From contig NZ_JAJGNO010000002.1 of assembly GCF_020782235.1 (NCBI RefSeq), positions 310,001-374,000 of the forward strand: a stretch of DNA of 64,000 nt, written 5' to 3'. Made by a program: the position numbers and the translations under genes. Below are positions 51,713 to 62,349 of this stretch, piece after piece. The DNA is from Sphingobium naphthae. GTDB lineage: Bacteria; Pseudomonadota; Alphaproteobacteria; Sphingomonadales; Sphingomonadaceae. Positions within the stretch are counted from its first letter, which is position 1, and each line of letters begins with the position of its first letter. Below the pieces are notes generated by a model. That model saw nothing but the letters and a program-made list of their open reading frames with translations. It was not told where the DNA came from and made no database searches.

Positions 51713-53068
51713 ATGGCGCGCGTGGCGGCAATCACCGAAGAGGTCACGCAAGGGGCGGCCGGCGCGCAGGCGGAGGACCATTTCGTGGCGGAGAATTTCC
51801 GCCGCAACTACCGCGCCAATCTCTATTATGGGATGTTCGGGCAGACTGGTTTCCGCCTGATCTACGCCCCCACCTTCATCCCCGCCTATATCCATCAGTT
51901 GACCGGGTCGGACGCGCTGGTGGGCAGCGGCGCGGCGCTGCTGCAACTGGGCATGATCTTCTCGCCGATCTTCAGCGCGTCGCGACTGGACCATGCGCCG
52001 CGCATCCTGCCGCATGCCATGCGCACGGGCGCGGCGATGCGGGCCGTCATCCTGGCGCTCGCCCTGGCCGGATGGTTCCTGCGCGGCTGGGCGGAACTGG
52101 CCCTGACGCTCGCCTGCCTCTTCCTGCTCGGCCTGTTCACCGGCGCGCAGCGCGTCGCCTTCCAACTGCTGATGGCCAAAGTGATCCCGATCGATCGTCG
52201 GGGCCGGCTGCAGGCGTGGCGCAACTTCACCGGCGGCATCATCGCCGCCGTCCTATCCTATGGCGCGGGCATCTGGCTGATCGATCGCAATGCGCTGGGC
52301 AATGGCTATGCCACCACCTTCTTCCTCACCTTCCTGCTCACCAGCATCGGCCTGCTGATCCTGGTGCGGCTGCTGCGCGAACCGGACACGCCCGCGCCGC
52401 ACCGGCGCGTCGGCTTCATCGACCGGCTGAAACAGCTGCCGCAGCTTCTGAGCGATCGCGACTATCGCCATTTCCTCGTGGCGCAGGGCTTTTGCGTCCT
52501 TGCCCGGATCGCCTCGCCCTTCTTCATCCTCTATGCCGGCGCGCGCATCGGCATGGACGGCCGCGTCATCGGCCTGCTCGCCTTCTGCTATTTGGGCGCC
52601 GACACGCTCGCCAATCTGCTCTGGGGCTATATGGGCGATCGCACCGGCTATCGCGCAACATTGATCGCCTCCCTGTCGATCTGGATCGGATCGATCATCC
52701 TGCTGCTGGCGGTCGATGCGGCCTGGGCGGCCTATCTCTGCTTCTGCGGGCTTGGCGCCGCCTCTGCGGGCTATCTGATGAGCCAGCAGACCATGGTGCT
52801 GGAATTCGGCGAACGCCGGCAGGCCGCGATGCGGCTGGGCCTCTCCACCACGCTGGAGGGCGCCGTCGCGGCGGCCGGCCCGCTGGTCGGCGGCATCGTC
52901 GCGGCGCTGGCGGGCTATGTGCCGCTGTTCGGGACGGCGCTCGCCTGCCTGCTCATATCGCTAGTGGTCCTGCTTCTGGGCGTGCGCGAACCGCGTCTGC
53001 GCCGGGCGGAGGTCATCGCCCGCACCCGGGCGGCTGATGACTGGGCCGATCCGCCCGTGCTGCGATAG
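51713..53068 (+). CDS. MFS transporter
   Basis: A 451-aa, 12-helix MFS protein: NLYYGMFGQTGFRLIYAPTF, LLQLGMIFSPIFSASRLDHA, VIPIDRRGRLQAWRNFTGGI, and in the second half LLWGYMGDRTGYRATLIASL (motif A-like G-x-x-x-D-R-x-G). The C-terminal tail is basic. It lacks the signatures of GPH or SLC45 transporters and resembles MFS proteins of sphingomonad catabolic clusters. SD GGAGGGGCGAC precedes the ATG. It is divergent from the amidohydrolase and convergent with the hydratase gene. Confidence 0.85.
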   Translation: MARVAAITEEVTQGAAGAQAEDHFVAENFRRNYRANLYYGMFGQTGFRLIYAPTFIPAYIHQLTGSDALVGSGAALLQLGMIFSPIFSASRLDHAPRILPHAMRTGAAMRAVILALALAGWFLRGWAELALTLACLFLLGLFTGAQRVAFQLLMAKVIPIDRRGRLQAWRNFTGGIIAAVLSYGAGIWLIDRNALGNGYATTFFLTFLLTSIGLLILVRLLREPDTPAPHRRVGFIDRLKQLPQLLSDRDYRHFLVAQGFCVLARIASPFFILYAGARIGMDGRVIGLLAFCYLGADTLANLLWGYMGDRTGYRATLIASLSIWIGSIILLLAVDAAWAAYLCFCGLGAASAGYLMSQQTMVLEFGERRQAAMRLGLSTTLEGAVAAAGPLVGGIVAALAGYVPLFGTALACLLISLVVLLLGVREPRLRRAEVIARTRAADDWADPPVLR

Positions 53069-53093
53069 GCCCGGGCGCAGCCCCGCACGACGA

Positions 53094-53958
53094 TCAGGCG
53101 AAGGGCGGCTCGTCCGCCCAAGGGAAGAAGTCGGGCATGTCGCGCGACACCCGGTCGGGGAAGCGCGCCGGCCGCTTTTCCAGGAAAGCGCCGATGCCCT
53201 CCTTCACATCGGCGCTGCGCCCGCGCGCCTGCAGCGCGCGGCTGTCGACCCGGTGCGCGTCCATGGGATGCGGCGCGCCCAGATTCTGCCAGACCAGTTG
53301 CCGGCTGAGCGCGACCGATACGGGCGAGGAATATTCCGTCATCATGCGCGCATGGACGAAGGCCGCGTCCAGCAAGGCTTCGGGCGGGTGCACCGCCTGG
53401 ACCAGGCCGGCGGCCAGCGCTTCCTCGGCCTGGAAGACGCGGCCGCTATACAACCATTCCAGTGCTTTTGGCACGCCCACCAACTTGGGCAGGAACCAGC
53501 TGGAGCAGGCTTCGGGCGTGATGCCCCGGCGGCTGAAGACGAAGCCGAAGCGCGCGTCGGTGGATGCGATCCGCGCGTCCATCGGCAATTGCATGGTGGC
53601 CCCGATCCCCACCGCCGCGCCGTTGACGGCCGCGATCACCGGCTTGAGGCTGCGGAATATGCGCAGCGTCACGCGTCCGCCGCCATCCCGCCGCACGCCG
53701 TCCACGTCGATGTCGCCCGGCCGCCCCCCCGGCTTGTAATGGAAAGTCTCGCCCCCTTGGCCCAGGTCCGCGCCCGCGCAAAAGGCGCGACCCGATCCGG
53801 TCAGGATCACCGCGCGGACGGCATCGTCGCCATCGGTCAGGTCGAACAGGTCGAGCAGGTCCTGCATCATCGCCAGGCCGAACGTGTTCATCTTGTCCGG
53901 GCGGGAGAAGGTGGCGATGGCGATGCCGCCATCGACCCGATAATCGAGCGTCTGAAAT

Positions 53959-53966
<8 letters not shown>
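53094..53966 (-). CDS. Enoyl-CoA hydratase/isomerase family protein
   Basis: Crotonase-fold protein (290 aa): VDGGIAIATFSRPDKMNTFG, oxyanion loop 1 SGRAFCAGADLGQGGE, loop 2 KPVIAAVNGAAVGIGATMQL with catalytic acid region DARFGFVFSRRGITPEACSS (Glu), and a C-terminal helical cap. The insertion near 85-110 (HYKPGGRPGDIDVDGVRRDG) is larger than in FadB-like hydratases. ATG 53966 is chosen since it overlaps the upstream stop by 8 bases. Likely hydrates an unsaturated acyl-CoA in the island's pathway. Confidence 0.9.
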
Positions 53967-56007
<2,041 letters not shown>

Positions 56008-56076
56008 CGATAATGCATTCATCCGCTGCGAACGGCCTATCTTGCGCCTTTGCAAGCCTTGCGACACAAGGGACCG

Positions 56077-56988
56077 ATGCCCGCCGCCCCGCCTTCGTGC
56101 CTAACCCGCCGCCAGTTGATGGATCGCGTCTGGCGCGCGCCGCTGGGCCAGATCGCGGCCGAACTGGGGATGACCGCCAACGGTCTGGCCAAGCTGTGCG
56201 ACCGACTCGCCATTCCACGCCCGGCGCGGACCTACTGGCATCGTCCCCATGCCGATCGCGCCGCCCTGCGCCCCGAATTGCCGCCTGCACCGCCCGACGC
56301 GGGGGAAACGATCCAGTTGCGCATCCCGCGCCAGTCCCGGCGCACCCGCACCCGGCTCAATCCGGACGAGCGGCGCGAACAATTGCTGGATGCCGCAAGC
56401 GTCATCGCGACGGCGGAAGGCGTGCAGGACATCAGCCTCAACCGGGTCGCCCGCGCAGTCGGCATTTCAGAGGCGCAGGCGCATAATTGTTTCGGACGGC
56501 GGATCGACCTGCTGGTGGCGCTGGCGCGCCGCGAACTGGCGGCGATCGAACAGACCCGCCGCGACGTGATTTCGCGGGGAGACGATCCGGTCACGTCGGT
56601 CGTGCTCTCGACCATCTTCTATCTCGAGGAATCCGAAAGGCGCGGATCGCTGTTGCAGGCCCTGCTGCGCGTGCCGGAGATCAAGCAGATATTGCGCGCG
56701 GAACGCGAGGAGCTGCGGCGCCAGGCGCGCGCCCCCGTGCTGGCGTCGATGCAGGCGCGCTATGGCATGTCCGCGGCGGAGGCCGAGGGCGCCAATGCGA
56801 TATTGTCCGCAATCGTGCGGCGCGGCGGATCGCTGCTGGCGGACGGCCGGATCGACCATGACATCGCCACGCGCCTCTGCCTGTCGATCGTGTTGGCCGG
56901 CATGCGCAGCAATGCGGGTGGCGCGGCGGCGACTCCCCCTAGCGCGGCGCCTGGGCAGCGATCGCCGCCGCCATCAGCCGGTCGCTGA
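56077..56988 (+). CDS. TetR-type regulator with an extra N-terminal HTH
   Basis: A 303-aa regulator. Residues about 8-55 form a separate helix-turn-helix (LTRRQLMDRVWRAPLGQIAA, then LGMTANGLAKLCDRLAIPRP and ARTYW), a small DNA-binding module found fused to several proteins. Residues about 95-145 form a TetR HTH (REQLLDAASVIATAEGVQDI, LNRVARAVGISEAQAHNCFG), followed by a TetR ligand domain. The C-terminal 50 bases overlap the convergent TetR gene. The start ATG 56077 is favoured over an upstream TTG. Probably controls the divergent flavoprotein operon. Confidence 0.8.
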   Translation: MPAAPPSCLTRRQLMDRVWRAPLGQIAAELGMTANGLAKLCDRLAIPRPARTYWHRPHADRAALRPELPPAPPDAGETIQLRIPRQSRRTRTRLNPDERREQLLDAASVIATAEGVQDISLNRVARAVGISEAQAHNCFGRRIDLLVALARRELAAIEQTRRDVISRGDDPVTSVVLSTIFYLEESERRGSLLQALLRVPEIKQILRAEREELRRQARAPVLASMQARYGMSAAEAEGANAILSAIVRRGGSLLADGRIDHDIATRLCLSIVLAGMRSNAGGAAATPPSAAPGQRSPPPSAGR

Positions 56989-57541
56989 GCGCCTGCGCCT
57001 GTGCGATGGTCAATATGCCCATCCGCACCTGCCGCGCCGCTTCCTCGGGAATGACCACCAGCATGTGGATCAGCGCCATCGCTTCCGCGCCGGGCATCTT
57101 CAGCGCCTCCCGCACGCTTCGGCCCAGCGCGCGATAGACGCGCCCGCGCAGGCGCGACGCTGCGCCGTTCAGCTGCCGCGCCACCGCGGCGTCGCGCAGC
57201 ACCAGCGCCAGGGCCTCGCCATGCGCCGCGACATGGCGCAGGTAGATGGCCGCTACCGCGCAGGCGCGTTCGGTCACGGAGCCCCGCGCTGCCGCCTCCA
57301 TGATCCCGGCGTCTACCAGCAGGTCGACCTGCCCTTCCAGCAGCGCATCGAGCAGACCGATCCGGTCGGGAAAATAGGCATAGGCCAGCGCCCGGCTGGC
57401 GCCTGCCCTGTCGGCGACCTCCCGCATCGACAGATCGGCGGACCGGTCGCGGTTGACGATGTGATCGGCCGCATCGACCATCTGCCGCTTGCGCTCGGCC
57501 GCGCTCAGCCGCATGCAGCCCTTCTCCTTCGCCCCTGCCAT
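56939..57541 (-). CDS. TetR-family regulator
   Basis: A 200-aa regulator with HTH at about 15-62 (ERKRQMVDAADHIVNRDRSA, LSMREVADRAGASRALAYAY FPD) and a helical ligand domain. The domain end (AALAQAQALSDRLMAAAIAA) is normal. ATG 57541 is the only good start before the HTH; a further in-frame start upstream adds a poor tail. Overlaps the convergent regulator by 50 bases. Probably regulates the downstream minus-strand quinone-reductase and phosphatase genes or an unlinked target. Confidence 0.85.
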   Translation of the reverse strand: MAGAKEKGCMRLSAAERKRQMVDAADHIVNRDRSADLSMREVADRAGASRALAYAYFPDRIGLLDALLEGQVDLLVDAGIMEAAARGSVTERACAVAAIYLRHVAAHGEALALVLRDAAVARQLNGAASRLRGRVYRALGRSVREALKMPGAEAMALIHMLVVIPEEAARQVRMGILTIAQAQALSDRLMAAAIAAQAPR

Positions 57542-57577
57542 AGCGCCCTTGCCTAGCATAAGGCGCGACCCATGCAA

Positions 57578-58585
57578 TCAGGCGCCCTGGCGCAGGTCCA
57601 CCACCACCTTGCCCACCGCCTTGCGATCGGCGAGCCAGGCGATCGCCTCGCCGGCCCGTTCCAACGGCCAGCTGCGATCGATGCGTGGCCGGATGCTGCC
57701 CTCCTCCCACCAGCGGAAAAGCTGCGCGACATGGGCGCGGTTGCGATCGGGATAGCGGGCGGCGAACCCGCCCCAGAACACGCCGCGCACGTCGCAGCTT
57801 TTGAGCAAGGTCAGGTTGAGAGGCAGATGCGGGATGCCCGCGGGAAAGCCGACCACCAGATAGCGCCCCTCCCAAGCGATGGCGCGCAGCGCGGGATCGC
57901 AATAGTCGCCCCCTACCGGATCATAGATCACATGCGCGCCGTCAGGCCCCACCTTGTCCTTGAACGCCTGCGCCAGCGCCTTCGACTGCGCCTTGTCGAA
58001 CGGCGCGCGGCCGTAGATCAGCACATCGTCCGCGCCGGCGTCGCGCGCCGCCTGCGCCTTCTCCTCCGACGACACGGCGGCCACGACGCGCGCGCCCATC
58101 GCCTTGCCGATCTCGACCGCGGCCAGGCCGACGCCACCGGCGGCGCCCAGCACCAGCAACGTCTCCCCGGCCGCCAGCGCGCCGCGATCGACCAGCGCAT
58201 GGATGGTCGTGGCATAGGTCATCAGCAGCGCCGCTCCCTCCATCGGATCGCGTCCGTGCGGCAGGGCGAACGCCTTGGCGGCCGGCAGCAGCATATATTC
58301 CGACAGGCCGCCATGGCCCGTCACCGCGATCAGTCGGTCACCGGGCGCCCAGCCCTCGACATCCTCGCCGACCGCCGCGACCTCGGCGCAGATTTCGCTC
58401 CCCGGCGCGAAGGGGCGTTCGGGCTTGAACTGATATTTATCCTCGATGATCAGCACGTCGGGATAGTTGATCGCGCAGACCAGTATCTTGACCAGCAATT
58501 CGCCCCGCCCGGCGGTCGGCACCGGCCGGTCCGCCAGCACCAGCGTTTCCGGCCCGCCTGCGGCTTGCGACAATAATGCCTTCAT
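57578..58585 (-). CDS. Zn-independent quinone oxidoreductase (MDR family)
   Basis: A 335-aa NADPH-dependent MDR protein: MKALLSQAAGGPETLVLADR, PFAPGSEICAEVAAVGEDVE, MTYATTIHALVDRGALAAGE and the Rossmann motif LVLGAAGGVGLAAVEIGKAM. The zinc-binding residues of alcohol dehydrogenases are absent, so a quinone/enone reductase is likely. It overlaps the phosphatase gene by ATGA. Could reduce an enone or enoyl-CoA in the pathway. Confidence 0.9.
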   Translation of the reverse strand: MKALLSQAAGGPETLVLADRPVPTAGRGELLVKILVCAINYPDVLIIEDKYQFKPERPFAPGSEICAEVAAVGEDVEGWAPGDRLIAVTGHGGLSEYMLLPAAKAFALPHGRDPMEGAALLMTYATTIHALVDRGALAAGETLLVLGAAGGVGLAAVEIGKAMGARVVAAVSSEEKAQAARDAGADDVLIYGRAPFDKAQSKALAQAFKDKVGPDGAHVIYDPVGGDYCDPALRAIAWEGRYLVVGFPAGIPHLPLNLTLLKSCDVRGVFWGGFAARYPDRNRAHVAQLFRWWEEGSIRPRIDRSWPLERAGEAIAWLADRKAVGKVVVDLRQGA

Positions 58586-59394
58586 AGTCTCTGCCCTTCC
58601 ATGTTTTCCAGCAAGTCCGCCCGCAGCCGCGCGACCACCGGCGCGGTGACGCCAATGCCGTCCAGATAGGGCGCCATCCCGCCCCAGTCGCCGTCGATCG
58701 CATCCAGCGCCGACAGGATGAAGTCCGGCCGCGCATCCGTCATCACCGCCAGCGCGTCGGCGGGATAGCGGGCGCGGAACCGCGCGACGGATTCGTCGCG
58801 CACCACGCTGCGCACCATCGCGCCTTCGATCCTGCGGGCGTGGGCGGAGGCGACATAGTCCGCCACGATGGCCTCGCGGCCGCATCCCAGCGCCGCCAGC
58901 AGCAACGCCACGGCCATGCCGGTGCGATCCTTGCCGGCCGAACAATGGATGATGCAGGGAAAGGCGCCCTGGCTGATGCGCACCAACAGCTCGCCAAAGA
59001 CATGGGCCATGGTCCGCGGCAGTTCGGCATAAAAGTCCCGCATCAGCGCTTCCGCCCCGGCCGGCGTGGCTGGATAATCCTGCGCCATGTCGACCAGCCG
59101 GCGCTTGTGGCCGGGCCGAAACACATGAGTTTCGACCCCGCCTCCTCGCCAGATGGTCCGGTCCGCCTCCCGCTCGCGCCGGGCGCGAAGATCGAAGATC
59201 GAGGTGACGCCAAGTCCATCCAATAGTCTCAGATCATTCTCGACCAGATCAGACAGACGCCCAGACCGGAAGACCCGTCCATGGCGAAGACAAGAATTTT
59301 CCTCGTCAGAGATGATCCCGCCAATATCTCTGAAATTCAGAATATCAGGCAAAGCGTTATTTGAATTTTTATGGAAATCTATTTGACGCATCAT
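58582..59394 (-). CDS. Tyrosine-phosphatase-superfamily protein
   Basis: A 270-aa dual-specificity/lipid-phosphatase-like protein (PF13350 type): NFRDIGGIISDEENSCLRHG RVFRSG and the P-loop IIHCSAGKDRTGMAVALLLA with Cys151 and Arg157. The LGVTSIFDLRARREREAD segment is the family's second landmark. Such proteins are common beside catabolic genes in sphingomonads; substrate may be a phospho-sugar or phospholipid. It is the first gene of a minus operon with the quinone reductase and is divergent from tesB with only 14 bases between starts. Confidence 0.87.
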   Translation of the reverse strand: MMRQIDFHKNSNNALPDILNFRDIGGIISDEENSCLRHGRVFRSGRLSDLVENDLRLLDGLGVTSIFDLRARREREADRTIWRGGGVETHVFRPGHKRRLVDMAQDYPATPAGAEALMRDFYAELPRTMAHVFGELLVRISQGAFPCIIHCSAGKDRTGMAVALLLAALGCGREAIVADYVASAHARRIEGAMVRSVVRDESVARFRARYPADALAVMTDARPDFILSALDAIDGDWGGMAPYLDGIGVTAPVVARLRADLLENMEGQRL

Positions 59395-59408
59395 CCTGAT
59401 CCGACAAT

Positions 59409-60305
59409 ATGGTCTTCATGAGACAGGATATATCCCTGATATGGTCGCAGGACATTCGCCGCCTGGTTGATCCCGTGCCGACTGCGCCGCTTGCCGCGCG
59501 CGGCGAAGGGCTGGATGGGCCCGCGGGGCGCATCTTCGGCGGGCAGGCGATCGCGCAGGCGCTGATGGCCGCGGCGCAAGCCGAAGGGCAAGGGCGGCTC
59601 GCCCACAGCCTCCACGCATCCTTCCTGCGCGCGGGCGATGTCGGCAAGGCGGTGGACTATCACGTGACCGAGCATTTTCTGGGGCGCAGCTTCGCCAATC
59701 GTCAGGTGATCGCCACGCAGGACGGCCAGCCCATTCTGGTCGTCCAGGTCAGCTTCCATGGCGCCGAGGACGGACATGTTCATCAGGTCGACATGCGCAC
59801 GCATCTGACGCCGGAACAGTCCGCCGACCGCCTGCGCCAGTGGCGCAACCGCACCGACGAGCGCGGCCGGCTTTTCGCCGATCGGCTGGACGGCCGGCCG
59901 ATCGAGATCGTGCCGATCGATCCCGACGCGCTGTTCGGCGCCGAACCGCAACCGCCGCGATCGGCCTGGTGGATGCGCCTGCGCCATCCGGCGGGCGCGG
60001 AGCCGGCGGTGCAGCGCGCCCTGCTGGCCTATGCGTCCGACATGATGCTGCTGCGCACCGCCATGTTGCCGCACGGCATCCGCCCGTTCAGCCGGGGCGT
60101 CCAGACCGCCAGCCTGGATCATGCCATCTGGTTCCACGACACGCCCGACATGGACGATTGGCTGCTGTTCGAAACCGACAGTCCTTGGGCCGGCCATGCG
60201 CGCGGCCTCAGCCAGGGACATTTCTTCACCGCGCAGGGCCGGCTGGTCGCCAGCGTCGCACAGGAAAGCCTGATGCGGATGCGTCGGCCACCGACGCCGG
60301 ACTGA
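59409..60305 (+). CDS. tesB: Acyl-CoA thioesterase II (TesB family)
   Basis: Double hot-dog thioesterase (298 aa): GRIFGGQAIAQALMAAAQAE, HSLHASFLRAGDVGKAVDYH, GRSFANRQVIATQDGQPILV, and in the second half LLAYASDMMLLRTAML (catalytic Asp) and ASLDHAIWFHDTPDMDDWLL. Family residues are well kept. ATG 59409 and 59418 are both possible; the AT-rich gap of 14 bases before it also holds the divergent phosphatase start, so the promoter must overlap one of the coding regions. Hydrolyses pathway acyl-CoA. Confidence 0.92.
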   Translation: MVFMRQDISLIWSQDIRRLVDPVPTAPLAARGEGLDGPAGRIFGGQAIAQALMAAAQAEGQGRLAHSLHASFLRAGDVGKAVDYHVTEHFLGRSFANRQVIATQDGQPILVVQVSFHGAEDGHVHQVDMRTHLTPEQSADRLRQWRNRTDERGRLFADRLDGRPIEIVPIDPDALFGAEPQPPRSAWWMRLRHPAGAEPAVQRALLAYASDMMLLRTAMLPHGIRPFSRGVQTASLDHAIWFHDTPDMDDWLLFETDSPWAGHARGLSQGHFFTAQGRLVASVAQESLMRMRRPPTPD

Positions 60306-60319
60306 CGCCGGCGCGCGCG

Positions 60320-60787
60320 TCACGCCGTCGCCTCGGCGGGCAAGACCATCAGGCTCAACCAGCGAGCGACCAGCGCCGGCCGCTCCTGCGCCTCCAGCAA
60401 CAAGGTCACGTCCAGTTCCTGCTGCCATTCGCCGGGACGTTTTTCGGTGAGCGACGCGACGGAAAAGCGCGCGCGCACCGCGCTGCCCACGCGAACGGGC
60501 GTGACGAAGCGAACCCGGTCAAACCCGTAGTTGACCGCCATCGCCAGCGTCGGCAGCGCCGGCCGGTCGGACTGCGCATGCAATTGCGGCAGCAGCGACA
60601 GGAGCAGGAAGCCATGCGCGATAGTGCCGCCAAAGGGCGTCAGCGCCGCGCGTTCAGGATCGACATGAATATATTGATGGTCGCCCGTCAGCTGCGCGAA
60701 CGCGTCCACCAGCTGTTGGTCGATCCGCAGGACGGGCGAGCCATAGCTGCACCCGACCAGTCGCTGCAACGCGTCCGCTTGGCTCAT
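60320..60787 (-). CDS. MaoC-family (R)-specific enoyl-CoA hydratase
   Basis: A 155-aa hot-dog hydratase: FAQLTGDHQYIHVDPERAAL with the catalytic Asp/His pair (D-x-x-x-x-H), TPFGGTIAHGFLLLSLLPQL (conserved hydratase-2 motif), then NYGFDRVRFVTPVRVGSAVR. Length is standard. Convergent with tesB; its promoter region has an ATATC-N7-GATAT repeat. It is separated from the tandem regulator by 110 bases. Confidence 0.9.
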   Translation of the reverse strand: MSQADALQRLVGCSYGSPVLRIDQQLVDAFAQLTGDHQYIHVDPERAALTPFGGTIAHGFLLLSLLPQLHAQSDRPALPTLAMAVNYGFDRVRFVTPVRVGSAVRARFSVASLTEKRPGEWQQELDVTLLLEAQERPALVARWLSLMVLPAEATA

Positions 60788-60868
60788 ATCGCATCGCGCT
60801 CCTCTCTCCCCCTGTCATGGAGCGGCGCGACGCAAGTTTCAACCATCTATAGGAATTTAGATAATTCG

Positions 60869-60885
60869 ATATCATTATCAGATAT
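60869..60885. promoter_or_regulatory. Inverted repeat in maoC promoter region
   Basis: ATATC-ATTATCA-GATAT, arms of 5 bases around a 7-base centre, 82-98 bases upstream of the MaoC ATG in an AT-rich stretch unlike the flanking GC-rich DNA. The tandem TetR regulator encoded next door is a possible binder. Confidence 0.3.
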
Positions 60886-60897
60886 TTACGACATACC

Positions 60898-62202
60898 TCA
60901 GGCGTTAAGTTCCTGCCGATCAAGCCGCACGGCGGCCCATTGCGTCGCCAGATCCGAATCGAACAGCCCGCCCAGCACCGTGGACGCGTAGAGGCCAATC
61001 GCCTCCGACCGGTTCAGCCGCGACGCCCAGCGGCGCAGGTCGAAGGCGGAATTGAGCGTCGCGATGATCATCTGGCTGGCGATCATCGGATCGACCAGCC
61101 GGATGCTGCCTTCGGCCGCTCCCTCGATCAGATTGCCGGCGAAGCGCACGGCGCTGCGATCCGAACGCTCCACCGCCTCGCCGCGCAGGTTGAGCGGCAG
61201 CGCCTGCAGCGCCGATGTGCGCGTCAGCGGCCATTGCGCGTCGAACTGGATATCGAGCAGCGAGGCGATGACGCTGGAGAGCCGTTGCCATTCACTGCCG
61301 CCCAGCTGCCGCGCCTGCGCCTGCACCTGGGCGATGCGGCCGTAGCTGCGGCGGAAACATTCCAGCACCAGATCATCCTTGGCATCGAGATGATGGTAGA
61401 AACTGCCCTTGGTGACCTTCAACTCCTCGACGATGCGCAGCACCGACGCCCCGCGATAACCCATCTCGTTGATCAGGCGCGTGGCGACGCGCAGGAAATT
61501 CTCGGCGCTGCCCTCCTGCGCCGCCACCGCGTCATCCTGCGGGCCGGTGAGCAGCACGGGCGCCCAGACCGCGTCGGACCGGGCGATGCCATGGTCCAAT
61601 ATGTCGAACAGGCGGCGCGACACGCGGTCGAACTCGTCGAGCGGATAATGGCTGATCCATACCGGCAGCCAGAAAATGGTTTCCAGCAGCATGTGCGCGC
61701 GCCCGGTCATCACCGTCTTGGACGCGGGTTCGGCCGGCGTCTCGAAAAAGGCCCTGACGTCGCGGAAAATCTCCTGGAAGCGTCGCTCCAGCGGCAGGCG
61801 GATATTATCCTCCAGCGTGCGCAGGTCCGACAGGCTGGCCAGCGCCTTGCCGCGGCCGCGAATGACATCGGCGCGCAGGGCGACATGCTGGTCGACGAAA
61901 TGGCGCACCCGCGACCGCGGGTCGGGCTGCGCCCCCGACGCGCGCACCATGTCGTGCAGCCGCTCCATGCTGCGTTCGAACACGGCGGCGGCCAGCAACT
62001 CCTTGCGCTTGAAATAATAGGTGATGCTGGTGGTGTTGAGGTCCACCATCTTCGCCACTTCGCCCAGCGTCGTGCCCTTCACGCCCTGGACGTTGATGAA
62101 GTCGGTCGCCGCGGCGAGGATTTCCTCGCGCTTCAATTCGAACTTCTGCCGGCTGCGCGGCTTGCGCTTGGCTTGGACCGCCAATTCTGTTTCTTCTGCC
62201 AT
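60898..62202 (-). CDS. Tandem double-TetR regulator
   Basis: A 434-aa protein made of two full TetR units. Unit 1 (about 20-205) has HTH KREEILAAATDFINVQGVKG, TTLGEVAKMVDLNTTSITYY and its ligand domain. Unit 2 (about 225-430) has HTH FLRVATRLINEMGYRGASVL, RIVEELKVTKGSFYHHLDAK and a second ligand domain. Each HTH has the Y-Y/Y-H-x motif of TetR helix 3. Most TetR proteins are homodimers of about 200 aa; here one chain supplies both halves. SD AAGGGG precedes ATG 62202. Confidence 0.85.
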   Translation of the reverse strand: MAEETELAVQAKRKPRSRQKFELKREEILAAATDFINVQGVKGTTLGEVAKMVDLNTTSITYYFKRKELLAAAVFERSMERLHDMVRASGAQPDPRSRVRHFVDQHVALRADVIRGRGKALASLSDLRTLEDNIRLPLERRFQEIFRDVRAFFETPAEPASKTVMTGRAHMLLETIFWLPVWISHYPLDEFDRVSRRLFDILDHGIARSDAVWAPVLLTGPQDDAVAAQEGSAENFLRVATRLINEMGYRGASVLRIVEELKVTKGSFYHHLDAKDDLVLECFRRSYGRIAQVQAQARQLGGSEWQRLSSVIASLLDIQFDAQWPLTRTSALQALPLNLRGEAVERSDRSAVRFAGNLIEGAAEGSIRLVDPMIASQMIIATLNSAFDLRRWASRLNRSEAIGLYASTVLGGLFDSDLATQWAAVRLDRQELNA

Positions 62203-62254
62203 CTGCCCCTTATGCCGGAGCGCCACGCGCCGGCCAACATCCTTGTTGCCCGCA

Positions 62255-62270
62255 CCAATTGAAATATTGG
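62255..62270. promoter_or_regulatory. Inverted repeat upstream of APH-like gene
   Basis: CCAAT-TGAAAT-ATTGG lies 54-69 bases from the start of the tandem regulator gene and 79-94 bases before the GTG start of the APH-like gene, in their divergent promoter. It is a candidate site for the regulator itself. Confidence 0.35.
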
Positions 62271-62349
62271 TATGGCTTTAGGCGTTGCTTTCCATTGTTT
62301 TTTGAAGATATGGTATCCGCAATCACATCGGGAGAGGATTGCGCAAACC

